Below are positions 1 to 11,239 of a stretch of DNA of 64,000 nt, one piece after another. Source of the stretch: Larix kaempferi (Eukaryota > Streptophyta > Pinopsida > Pinales > Pinaceae); the NCBI GenBank assembly GCA_027924585.1, contig BSBM01000592.1, positions 6,616,001-6,680,000 on the forward strand. The letters are read 5' to 3'. Position 1 is the first letter of the stretch. Every line of letters begins with the position of its first letter. The notes beneath the pieces were generated by a model. The model was not told the origin of the DNA. It did no database searches and saw only the letters and a program-made list of their open reading frames with translations. The translations under genes and the position numbers were made by a program.

Positions 1-47
1 TTCTCTTCATTATCAAGGTTTTTAGTCTCTTCCTCTAGCTTATCATT

Positions 48-742
48 CTACAAATCATCTTGTATCATGTCCTCAACTACATCTCTTTTGAATTTCTTCA
101 CTATACTGGACTGTTTGTTGGGCGTATGTTTCTTTTCATGCTCATCTTGCTGGATTACGAACCCTGACCAAAATAAAAAGTGATCCCAATTTTGATTCTC
201 CTTTTGCAAAAATGTCACAACAATCAATTTAATTAAGCCATGATGGAATAATGACTGGTCTGTATGGTCATCATGGCTTTTGACCCTGTTCAACATCTTC
301 TGAAGGCTTTTTAGCAGAAAGAATGGTAAATTCATCTGGGAGTGCTAGTTTAGGTGCAACAAAAACTAATATGATACTTAAATACAGATGCGAACCTGCC
401 TTCACATGTAATATAAATCTGCACAATTCCAATCATCTCTTTCCACTTCGGTTTGAAGTTTTCTAAATTCACCCCTTTGCTCCAGTTAAGGGATTCACGT
501 CCAGGTAACAGAAACGAGCTAGGGTCGAAGTCAAAGGGGATCTTCTTAAACCATGACTCTCCCTCCAAGGGAACACCAATATCTTTAGAAATTAGGGCTT
601 CTGTCAGTTCAAACTTGAGAGTATTAAAATTTACAGAGTCAATTGGAAAGGTTCTGAGCAAAAGCATGGGTAACTTAAACATTGAAACCTGAAATTCGCT
701 CAAAGAAGTTAAAGCACCCAAATTTTCGGGATAATTCTGCAC
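48..742 (-). pseudogene. Decayed unrecognised ORF, probably retroelement-associated
   Basis: Two consecutive minus-strand reading frames (742 to 350, then 335 to 48) appear to be one broken protein. The first carries a stretch with E-G-E-S-W-F-K, N-W-S-K-G and Y-I-T-C-E-G-R. The second carries N-L-P-F-F-L-L-K-S-L-Q-K-M and H-H-G-L-I-K. A frameshift and stops near 340-370 separate them. This arrangement resembles uncharacterised ORFs I associate with plant retroelements, but I cannot name a family with confidence. Both frames end within the window and no start context or promoter is evident. The adjacent CACTA transposase is on the same strand, but nothing shows they belong together. Existence of a degenerate ORF is moderately supported; function is unknown. 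Confidence 0.45.
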
Positions 743-1747
743 ACTTAGGGAAACTCGTGACCCAGCTTGTGTCTGCTTGCTCGAACCAACTTATTTTTCC
801 ACTCTTACCCATATCTCAACAGTTACTTCACCGATTTACTTCTTGGAGATGAACAGAAGTAAAAATCTTCAACAAGCTTCAAAACACGTGGCCTCAACTT
901 TAAAATTCATAGCTTCCAATTTTTGAACTCGTGGCCACTCCTATCCCCAATTCCTTCATTGATGAATCATGATGGGTTATGACAAATTTTGTGATACATT
1001 GAACAACTGCCTGGAGGTCTTCAAACATCATCAAATGCAATGGGCCAACACTTGCCATTAATCAGCCACGTTCCTCCATGATTTCAGATTCCAGCAACGC
1101 CTTAGTGTATGCAATTTTGTAATTTTGCTTCGGGAATGTCTCCAATGAAGATTTTGCAAAAAAAACTCAACATAAAGGTTAAACTTTGATTATAGGAGTT
1201 AGGACCAATTTTAAATAAGTATTTTGAAGACTATAAAATGAAGTGAAATACTTTAATAAGCCACTATATGTAGAAGAAAAATAAAATAAAATGGAATAAC
1301 ATTCATAACATATAATATGAAAAGAAAAATCAAAACTACTCAATTTAAAATATAAAATAAAATCAAAGTAGAAAAAAATGAAAAATTGAGAAGAAATCAA
1401 GTAGGGACTAGGTACAATTCCAGTCCTAACATCGAGAATAATTTAATATTCTCTACTAAATAGGGCCAATCATGTGAAGGTGGAAGCTCATCTGACCCCC
1501 CACCTCACGTCACTCTCAATCCCCCATAACCCGACAAAATCTATGAACAAAAAAATAATTTGTTGTGTTTTTTGTCATACTTAAGAAGCAATGTCTCTAA
1601 TTATAACATATGCCAACATACAATAAAATGGAAAAAATACTAAGAAACAATTAATTTATATGTACCAATAAAATTCAATAATTCTATCACAATATTAAAT
1701 CAAAATATATAGAGTAGATATATTAAGGCATACCTCATACACTTCAA
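743..1747. other. Gene-free stretch, AT-rich
   Basis: No convincing coding frame. A weak minus-strand frame around 890-1130 is broken by stops and not recognised. The stretch 1180-1400 is A-rich on the plus strand. It lies downstream of the CACTA transposase (read on the minus strand), so it may hold that element's 3' subterminal DNA, but I could not identify a terminal inverted repeat. Confidence 0.4.
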
Positions 1748-4100
1748 TGGACTTCATCATCTGTATCATCCAATCCAAATTCAACATTGTAAGGATTGGC
1801 CATATCATCATCGTCATCGATGTCAGTTACGATCATCATGTCATCGTCGATATCATCTTCATGGACATTGTCTGCTACATCATATGATTCAACTAATTAT
1901 TCGACATCTTCCTCTGGAACATGATCATCTAACTCATGTTGATCATCTTCAACATCGCCTTCTTCTTTGAGACCCTCTTCATTACCTTCCTCTACGTTAT
2001 ACTTTACCAGCCTTCCCCTTGGATCGTGTCTCACAACAAATGACCAACTCCCTCTACCTGTAACCTTAGAGTAAAATACCCATTCACATTGACTTGGAAG
2101 AACATAGGGATCTATTCCTGGCTCAAACAACCTTGTATTAACCATGGTAAATGCATTATCATGTTCAATAATAGTTTTATCGGGATCACATTGATTCAAT
2201 CGTAACCTGTACCATTTGACAATGAACAAAACTACTTTGAAGGAGTTAAAGTCACACTGAACAATATCTTCCAAATACCCATAGTATCGATTTTCTGAGA
2301 AAGCCGGATGTCTGTCACTTCTAGAGGAAACATTGGTCACCTCAAATACTGCAGATATCCCACAATATGATGTTTGCTTCATTTCATACAACTTTTTGAT
2401 GTGATATTTACATCCATTTCACCACATATACTTATGGTGTTTTACCTACAACAAGCCATACACGTAAAGATTACATCATGATCCATTGATGATTAACTGC
2501 ATGTTTATGCCCTGCAGGGGAAAAAATCAACGTGTACATCAATATATTTGCAAAATAAATAAATATTGTGGCTGATTAATTTGCTTGCCTACTTATCTTT
2601 TAAACCATATGCTAAATCAATTTCCCTTTGTGTAAGATTGGTATCTCCATTGCAATGAGCTGCTTTAACTAATGAAGCCACACCTTCCCATGATATTCCA
2701 TGACCAGATTGTTCACATCGTTCAATCCATACCTTCATCCAGTCAAGATTGTTTGTTATGTATAAATGAAGTGCATCCCACTTTTGACCAACTGTTTGAT
2801 GAAAATAAAATTAAAATTCAATACAAATGCATATTCACTTAACAAAGTATACACTTTTAATTGATGCATATTGAATATTAAAAATAGAATAAGTATGATA
2901 TATACATAAAAATCAACATTCAAATGTATTATATTAATTAATATCCACTATCTAATAATTACCTTTCACCTTCCTCGATCTACCTTTCCCCTGCAGGTAC
3001 TCCGCTTCAAAATTTTTATTGGAGTTTGGATCACAAATGCGACCTAAATTGAGATTTGATGCTAATTTAGGAAGATATTCACTAATATACATCATTTTTT
3101 GGTATACCATATATCCCTCCACCATAGAACCCTCAAGACCTGCTCATTTTCTAACCAACCCCTTCAAAAAATTTAACTGCCTCTCAACCATCCACATGGA
3201 CCTTGAGTGTATAGGTCCACACAATTCAATCTCCTCAACTTGGTGTATGAGGTAGCGTTCTTCTGCATTAAAAAATGTCGAACGTAGATGCGTCTGCATT
3301 TCACACATGAGACGAGGAATTTCTCTCCTCCAATACTTTATTTCTTCTTTATGGATTTCTTTAGATGAGGTCATTTTTCCTCCATATATCTAAATGCAGA
3401 CCCATCTGCAAGCATTCGAATAATTTCCTCTTGATTTATGTTCTGTGCATGGAAATCCATAAATTGCACTATGTTTTTGCACCTGAACAATCGTTGCAAA
3501 TGTGGAATAATGGGAATATAACGAAGAACCTTGTGAGGCACCTTTTTTGTTACTTGATCTATTCGATATCTATTGATATGACATTCCAGACATTATGTTT
3601 CAAATTCATGTTGATTATAATATATAACATGGTCATCAAGGCATGCATCAATTTCTTCATACTGCATTCCAATTTCTTTCATGATGGAAGATAAATCTCG
3701 ATATGTGCAAGGTAAAATATTTGACAGTGGTAACAAAAATTCAGCTATCAAGCTACAACAAATTAAAAAAAAAAAACTAGTTAATATAATATATAAATAA
3801 TATTAATGAAACACATTTCATCCATATTAATTTTACTTATGAATTAACAATAAAATTATAAGACGAACAGTGATAACCTGTAGCGCGATCATATATATGT
3901 GATGGAATATATTACATACCTTAACATCAGTGTGACTGATGTGTTTGAAATACCATTCATAACCTTCAAGTTCACTATCAACAATATAGCAGAGAGAAGA
4001 TTTGTGTTGGAGCCCTCATAAAGGGGTTTGTATGCCTTATCAAGAACTAGAGGTAAATCATGAACATCATCAAAGTCATCATTTTCATGATCATCATTCG
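1748..4100 (-). pseudogene. CACTA (En/Spm) transposase remnant, TNP2/DUF4218/DUF4216 type
   Basis: Read on the minus strand, the order is that of plant CACTA transposases. From 4100 to 3920 there is an acidic stretch then A-Y-K-P-L-Y-E-G, matching the TNP2 N-terminus. From 3752 to about 3380 comes H-E-F-E-x-C-L-E-C-H, then V-P-H-K-V-L-R-Y-I-P and L-Q-R-L-F, also TNP2. From 3374 to 2963 is a DUF4218-like segment (E-I-E-L-C-G-P-I-H-S-R, E-R-Q-L-N-F-L-K-G, then G-S-M-V-E-G-Y). From 2511 down is a DUF4216-like segment (R-Y-Y-G-Y-L-E-D-I, P-Y-V-L-P-S-Q) with an acidic tail. GT-AG introns can be inferred at 3753-3919, 2792-2962 and 2512-2592. The large TNP2 catalytic core between the zinc-binding part and DUF4218 is missing, and stops occur (for example after R-K near 3144 and at 1895). 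In an intact element this protein binds the ends and transposes the element; this copy cannot. Its N-terminus is cut where gypsy sequence begins near 4100-4126. Confidence 0.82.
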
Positions 4101-4125
4101 ACTACTGCTGATGCAACATAACATT

Positions 4126-5538
4126 ACAATGCCCAGTGAAGCTCTAGATATTGCAATGCGTTTGGAAGCGTCGCCAATTAGTGAAAACGTAGTTGGGATG
4201 TCGCAGATTCAGACACAGCTGGATAACCTAACCATACAGCTGCAAGATCTTAAGAAGTGCAAGGAGCAGCATGAAGAAGTATGGTGTACGCGATGTCGAG
4301 GAGAAGGACATACTAAGGATAATTTCCCGGACTTCTGCAATTATCTGCTTTCAGGAGCACCGAATCCATTGAATGGCGGTGGCATGCCGTAGTGTCACGT
4401 TTGTCAAGTATATGGGCACCGCCATGAGGAATGCCCATACATGCAGAAGATGGTCACGAAACCAATGAATCTGTATTGTATGTTCTGTAAATCTGTGGGA
4501 CATGACGACAAAGATTGTCGAGCATATGGGTTTCTACATAAGAGAACGTACGATGCATTCTATGTAAAGGATGACCAGCGTGTCATACAACAACTGCAGC
4601 TGCAACCGCAAGTAGCCCAGCTGCTACCTCAACCGCAGGTACAGTTTGTACCACAGCAACAACCGCGACAGTTAATGCTGCAATATGCTCCAATGTAAAT
4701 TGCTCCACATCAGCCACAGTATGTTCAGCAACCACAGTATGCGCAGCAAGGGCAAGGCATGCAACCCATTCCGATGCCACAACAGTACAATCAACCGCAA
4801 TACCAACAGCAGTGCGGATTCCGGGGAGGATTGCGAGGTGGATGCTATGGAGGATTTGGTCATGGAGGAGGACAAGGAGGTTGTGGACCTATTCAATGTT
4901 ATCACTGTGCGGTATGGGGACACTACCAGCGAGATTTCCCACTATTGCAGACACAGTGTACATTTAGCTTTGTTACAGATCATACAGTGGAGAACTTCCC
5001 ACAGTTGACTGCGTGATGGCAGGCAGGAAATGTTCCATAGTTGCAGAATCAGAATCAGGTGCAGCAGAAAGTACAAAATCAAGTGCAGCAACCAGCGCAG
5101 AAACAGAACCAATGCCCAAACCAGAATCCAAATCCAAATGTGAACCAACCAGGGAATCCACTGTTGAACCAGAATCAGGGTGCGAGTGTTGCAACAATTT
5201 CGGCGGAGCCTAGGCCACAAGATGCGGTTGTTGCAGTCTTCACTCATGGAGGTGCGGCGACTGGAGGGGATAGCTCCCAACTGCTCATTCGGTTGGCAGG
5301 GAAAAAGAAGGTGTCATTTGATATTGAGTTCAAGCGTGATACATTCTTTCAGGCACACCGTGCGATGGACCAGGATCGCGGTAAAGCTATTATCTACGAC
5401 ATGCCCTTTGTTTTTTATGCTACTTCAGAGGCAGGTCCATCGGCCCTATCTGGAACTTTGTAAAAATTTCTTGAGAGTTGCTTATTATTAGCAAGGGATC
5501 CTGCTGCTCTAGTTGAGATTGAGGGGTTGTTGCAATGA
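4126..5538 (+). pseudogene. gag: Gypsy gag C-terminal part with multiple CCHC zinc knuckles
   Basis: One reading frame continues from about 4126 into the protease. It has an N-terminal helical segment (E-A-L-D-I-A-M-R-L-E-A-S-P, then a Q/L-rich stretch). Next come knuckles of CX2CX4HX4C form: W-C-T-R-C-R-G-E-G-H near 4291 (fourth ligand F), C-H-V-C-Q-V-Y-G-H near 4396, and Y-C-M-F-C-K-S-V-G-H near 4474. A Q/P-rich linker, a Gly-rich stretch and a further knuckle near 4898 (C-Y-H-C, last ligand F) follow, then a Q/N-rich low-complexity region. Gag packages element RNA into particles. The capsid N-terminus is missing. Stops interrupt the frame at 4390 (TAG), 4696 (TAA), 5014 (TGA), 5038 (TAG), 5461 (TAA) and 5536 (TGA); most fit loss of Q, R or W codons by transition. 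Confidence 0.8.
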
Positions 5539-5562
5539 CCAACCAGGGGATGGCAAGAATCT

Positions 5563-6687
5563 GTGGTAAACTCCTTACAACGACGGAAGACCGGTAAGGA
5601 GATGCGCATGAACATACAAATTGGGGACTACGACATTGATTCGGTTATTCTAGATCTTAGTTCGGATGTCAACATATTAACCAAGCGAGCATGGCAGAAA
5701 ATGGGGAGACCCCCATTGAGCTGGTCTCCTGTACAGCTCTGGTTAGGTAATCACGCTAAGGTGACACCGATTAGGAGAGTTCCACCACTGGTGGTGGACA
5801 TTGAGGGCATGAATACCTATGTTGACTTTGACGTCATCGAAGTGGTTGAAGGAGGACGCTCTTATCCTGCGTTGTTGGGGATCGGATGGGCTAACGACAG
5901 TGGAGCGGTAATTAACTTTAACCGGCGGATGATGACTTTCGAAAACCACAATCTTAAAGTCATAGCCCTGTTGGATCTAGCTGAAGGACGAAAATACATT
6001 GAGCCAGTGAAGGATGAAGATCCCAATGAATGGGACCATGCATTAAATATTTCTGAAGATTATATTCATCTGACTGCCAAAGGTGAGTTGGGATGGCGCA
6101 GGGACAGTTTTGCATCTTTCGACTCTAATGACGCGTTAGAACATTGGCAAAACCACTTGCATGAGGTGTCGCTCCACAAGTGCAGGTTAGTCACGCAGTC
6201 GTTATGCCGCGTTGCGACTGAAACTGTTACGCTACTAGTATATGAGGGGATTCTTAGTCTGTCTTCCTTTCTGATGGAGTTTGAGGAGAGAGTTTCCGAA
6301 CCACAGCGACTGCTGGCATTGGAGGAAGCACTAAAGGCTGCTCCAGCACGTTGGAGGGTGACTCATAAGAAATCAATTGACGGATGGCCGCAATGCAGGA
6401 GATTGTTGACGGTTCACTTCGGCGATACTGAGGTCTACCATACAGGGAAGTATGATGGTCGGCATAACCTTGGAAGTCATTTGATGGAGTGTTATATATT
6501 ATGGGAATCGCGACCAAGAGATGAGTGGGTCCATGTGTTTATCCATACTTTGGATGAAATGCTGCAATCATGGTATACTGCAGCAGAATTGTGGGAAGAA
6601 ATCACTACTTGGTTGGAGTTGACAATTTTCTTTACTCATACATTTAGTTTTGTTGATCCCAACCCTAATGTCCATAACGCTCTATAG
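5563..6687 (+). pseudogene. Gypsy aspartic protease region
   Basis: This lies in the same frame as gag. Near residues 28-35 the active-site stretch reads V-I-L-D-L-S-S-D-V-N, where the usual D-T/S/L-G-S/A motif keeps the Asp but has L-S-S. It is followed by a hydrophobic flap-like region and Y-P-A-L-L-G-I-G-W near residue 105, a pattern found in retropepsin domains of plant gypsy elements just before a W-A and a terminal I-N-F. The protease would cut the Gag-Pol precursor. The remaining 250 residues up to the stop at 6685 (TAG, probably from CAG) form a linker I do not recognise; it contains an E-rich segment and W-R-V-T-H-K-K. Catalytic competence is doubtful. Confidence 0.72.
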
Positions 6688-6728
6688 CTCATCTGCGATG
6701 TGGTTCTAAAAGTTGTTCCAGTGTCATA

Positions 6729-9700
6729 TCCTACGGATCTGCTTACGCACCACCAAATGCAATCTCTGATGGATGTTATAATATCACTGGTGGGCCTGAA
6801 TATGGTGATGATCCGTGAAATATTCCGGAGTTCGAAGGAATTCACGATGTGGTACCACCTGATGCACCAAGTGATCCGAACATCCAGCCCTTGAAGCTTC
6901 ATAAGATCAATATTGGGACCAAGACCACTCCCAAGTTCACGAATGTTGGAGACTATTGGATGATGAGATGATGGGAAAGGTCACTGACCTGCTGCATGAA
7001 TTTCAAGACCTCTTTCCTACCAAGTTTTCTGAGATGAAAGGTATTTTGGGCAATTTAGGGGAAATGAAGATCCCGTTGAAACCAGTTGCTAAGCCAATCC
7101 GGCAGCTACCTTATCGGCTGAATCCTCGGCATAAGGAGAGGGTCAAGGTAGAACTTGATTGCATGTTGGATGCTGGTATTATTGAACCGGTTGAGGAGTC
7201 AGAATGGATGATTCCTATGGTGGTGCAGGACAAGAAGACTGGTGAGGTGCACATTTGTGTCGATTTGCGGAAGTTGAATGACGCATATTTGCATGATCCC
7301 TTTCCAACCCCGTTTACTTATGAAGTACTTGAAGGAATGGGCGGCCAGGAGATGTATTCTTTCACGGACGGGTTTTTAGGCTATCATCAATATTTTGGAG
7401 TTCGAAGGAAGTCATGATGTGGTACCACCTGATGCACCAAATGATCCGAGCATCCAGCCCTTGAAGCTTCGTAAGATCAATATTGGGACTGAGACCACTC
7501 CCAAGTTCGCAAATGTTGGAGACTATTTGGATGATGAGATGATGGGAAAGGTCACTGACCTGCTACATGAATTTCAAGACCTCTTTACTACCAAGTTTTC
7601 TGAGATAAAAGGTATTTTGGGCAATTTAGGGGAAATGAAGATCCTGTTGAAACCAGATGCTAAGCCAATCCGGCACCTACCTTATCGGCTGAATCCGCGC
7701 CATAAGGAGAGGGTCAAGGTAGAACTTGGTCGCATGTTGGATGCTGGTATTATTGAACCGGTTAAGGAGTCAGAATGGATGAGTCTTATGGTGTTGCAGG
7801 ACAAGAAGACTAGCGAGGTGCACATTTGTGTCGATTTGCGGAAGTTGAATGATGCCTATTTGCATGATCCCTTTCCAACCCCATTTACTAATGAAGTACT
7901 AGAAGGAGTGGACGGCCAGGAGATGTATTCTTTCACAGACAGGTTTTCGAGCTATCATCAATATTCCGGAGTTCGAAGGAAGTCACGATGTTGTACCACC
8001 TGATGCACCAAGTGATCCGAGCATCCATCCCTTGAAGCTTCGTAAGATCAATATTGGGACCGAGACCACTCCCAAGTTCACGAATGTTGGAGACTATTTG
8101 GATGATGAGATGATGGGAAAGGTCACTGACCTGCTGCATGAATTTCAAGACCTCTTTCCTACCAAGTTTTCTGAGATGAAAGGTATTTTGGGCAATCTAG
8201 GGGAAATGAAGATCCCGTTGAAACAAGATGCTAAGCCAATCCGGAAGCTACCTTATCGACTGAATCTGCGCCATAAGGAGAGGGTCAAGGTAGAACTTGA
8301 TTGCATGTTGGATGTTGTTATTATTGAACCGGTTGAGGAGTCAGAATGGATGAGTCCTATGGTGGTGCAGGACAAGAAGACTAGTGAGGTGCACATTTGT
8401 GTCGATTTGCGGAAGTTGAATGACGCCTATTTGCATGATCCCTTTCCAACCCCGTTTACTAATGAAGTACTCGAAGGAGTGGGAGGCCAAGAGATGTATT
8501 CTTTCACGGACGGGTTTTCAGGCTATCATCAGATCCACATTGCAAAGGAAGACCGCCACAAGATGACTTTTGTGATGGAATGGGATCTTTTTAAGTACAC
8601 AGTAATACCGTTTGGGTTGAAGAATGCCCCTGCGATATTTTCGCGGGTCGTTATTGTTGTGTTCAAGGATTTTATTCAGAAGTTTTTGCAGGTATACATG
8701 GACAACTGGACAATCTATGGGTTGATCCGCGACCATATGGTGAACCTGCGGTTGATGTTGGAGCGCTGTCGACAACATCTGATATCGCTGAACTTGAAGA
8801 AGTGCATCTTTTGTGCACCATTTGGCATACTTCTGGGTCACATCATGTGCAAGCAAGGATTGTTAGTCGATCTTGCAAAGATTGCACTCATTTTGAGCTT
8901 GACATTACTGACTACTTTTAAGCAGTTGAGAGCGACATTGGGCCACACCGGGTATTATCGCAAGTTCATCAGGGGTTATGCAGCGATCACCGCCCCTATG
9001 GAGAAGTTATTGAAGAAAGATGCGGTATTTCAATGGAGCCCTGAATGTCAAGATATTTTTGAGATGCTGAAGGATAAGATGGCTTCGGTGTCGATACTGG
9101 TATTTTCAGACTGGAGTAAGGAATTTCATGTCCATGTCGATGCATCATCAATCACGCTGGGCGTGGTGCTTTCCCAACCACGAGAGGGGGATCTAGATCA
9201 CCCCATTGCTTTTGTAAGTCAGAAGTTATCATCAGCGGAAAGAAATTATACCACCACGGAGAGGGAAGGCCTGGCGATGGTGTATGCGCTGCAGAAGTTT
9301 TGACATTACTTATTGGGAGGACATTTTAAGATGTTCACCGACCACTCTGCATTTAAATACCTGGTCAATAATCCTGTGTTGGGGGGGAAGATATGTATAT
9401 GGCTACTTCTTTTTCAGGAGTTTGATTTTGAAGTGATCGTGAAGCCAGGGCGGTTGAATGTTGGCCCTGATCACCTGCCGCAGATTGAAACAGGCAAGGA
9501 GCCCACTAACATTGAAGATGGGTTGCCTGATGCGCAACTGTTTAAGGTTGAAGTAACCGATGCCTACTTTGAAGACACCATTCAGTTTTTGGCGACAGGT
9601 ACCGCACCAGAAGAATTCACCACTCGTCAGAAGAAGCAGTTGGTAGTCAATCCTACAGATTTCCAGCTCATTGTAGGTGAGTTATACAAATTGGGCACAT

Positions 9701-10803
9701 ATGAGATATTGCGGCATTGTGTTTTGCCTCATGAGCAGGGGGAGATCTTGGCAGAAGCGCATGTAGGAGTGGCTGGAGGGAACTATGGCAGTTGCGCGAC
9801 TACCAGGAAGGTGCTTCGTACGGGACTCTGGTGGCCCATGCTACATAATGATGCAACAGACTATGCGCAGTCCTGCGACGTTTGTCAGCGAACCGAAAAG
9901 CCATCTTGGAGGGATGAGATGTCATTGATGCCTCAACTAACATTGTAGCCTTTTGATAAATGGGCAGTGGATTTAGTGGGACCAATCAAGCCATCGGAGA
10001 AACACACTGCTGCAAGATACATCATCACAGCGACAGATTATTTGACACGATGGGCGGAAGCAGCACCAGTTTTGTTCGACAATATCGTCACTTGCTTCGG
10101 CTGCCCCAAGATATTGTTGAGTGACCAATGCAGCCACTTTCTCAATCGTACCATCAATGCATTGATGGAGGAGCTGCAGATACAACACAAGAAGAGTACC
10201 CCGTATCATTCACAGGAAAATGGTATGGTGGAAGCTTTCAATAAGATCTTGGAACATGCACTGACAAAGGTGTGCAATGCGAACTGCGATGACTGGGATC
10301 TGAAAATCCCAACAGTCTTGTGGGCGTATCGCACCACGTGTAAAATATTGACTAGACAGACACCATTCAAACTGGTGTATAGACAAGAAGTGATTATGCC
10401 AATGGAGTACATCGTTCTGAGTCTGCGCATAGCAGCAGCGACAGGTATGGATGTTGCAGTAGCATTAGAAGAACGTCTAGCGTAGTTAGTACAGCTGGAG
10501 GAAGATCGTTTTATCATAGGATTCCACCAAAGTGTGGAGAAGGATTGCCAAAAGGCTTGGCATGATCGCCACATCAAAAACAAACAATTTTAGCAGGGTG
10601 ACTTGGTACTGTTGTATGACAATAAGCTTCTGAAACACCCAGGAAAATTGCAGATGCATTGGCTTGGTCCATATCGCATCAGTAGCATCACTTCAGGAGG
10701 TGTCATACAGTTTCAGCAGTTGGACCAAGCGATGCTCCCAAATTTGATTAATGGCAGTAGGTTGAATCCCTCTCGATCGAGCTTGGAGCAGCGCGATGCG
10801 TGA
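6729..10803 (+). pseudogene. pol: Gypsy pol: reverse transcriptase, RNase H, integrase
   Basis: RT begins in a segment present three times (6820-8531); only the third copy continues into the full domain. The main frame runs 8032-10803 with just four stops (TGA 9301, TAG 9946, 10483, 10591). RT shows F-T-D-G-F-S-G-Y-H-Q, P-F-G-L-K-N-A-P and, at 8695-8706, Y-M-D-N in place of Y-M-D-D, removing a catalytic Asp. RNase H follows (F-H-V-H-V-D-A-S-S, then F-T-D-H). Integrase has a degenerate HHCC finger ending C-D-V-C-Q-R-T, the first core Asp in W-A-V-D-L-V-G-P, the second in L-L-S-D-Q, and Glu in E-N-G-M-V-E-A-F-N. About 15 residues appear missing between the first and second core Asp. The C-terminus has W-L-G-P-Y and L-I-N-G-S-R-L. 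Pol copies element RNA and integrates the DNA; this copy is inactive. Confidence 0.88.
6820..8531 (+). repeat. 571-bp tandem triplication inside gypsy RT
   Basis: Three head-to-tail copies: 6820-7389 (570 bp, one T lost at the D-Y-L-D-D position), 7390-7960 (571 bp) and 7961-8531 (571 bp). Each starts ATATTCCGGAG or ATATTTTGGAG and ends CTATCATCA. Differences between copies are scattered single-base changes. Because 571 is not a multiple of three, each junction shifts the pol frame. Homology at the joints is at most a base or two. Confidence 0.93.
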
Positions 10804-11239
10804 GTCGCATCGGACAAAGAAAAAAAAATTGCAAGTTGAATCATGGCAGGTTGGCGCAGCGAAAGGCACAGGAATGCGCAGGAAGGGAAGCTTGTGCCGT
10901 GAGTTATGAGTGCTCCGCGACAGTAGCAAGGTCGCGATTGGTTGAAATCAGAAATAAATGCAAAAAGTTCAGACAATTAATTACTAGCGCTTGTTCAAAT
11001 GATGGGCATTAACGGCGGATCTGGCCGCTCAGCGGGCAGGATCGACAGCGGATTTGGGTCATTAATATAGAATTTAGGCCGAGTTAATACGAGATTTTGT
11101 TATGATTACGATGGATTGCGTTGGATGCTATAAGAACGAGTCGAGCACTAGTTGAAAGGCACTAATTTTTAGTAAAACCATTGAGTTGCTGATTGCGGAG
11201 TTGAGAAATGTCAAAGAGTGACGCTCCGGAGGTAAGGGC
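10804..11239. other. Linker between pol and the extra gypsy ORF
   Basis: This lies between the integrase end and the next recognisable frame. It contains an A-rich run near 10820. No start signal, PPT or domain is clear. A 70-codon frame (10800-11012) is basic but not convincing. Confidence 0.3.

Noticed and set aside
1262-1285. CACTATATG as the 3' end of the CACTA element
   Set aside because: Only five bases match a CACTA end, and no paired end or target-site duplication was found.
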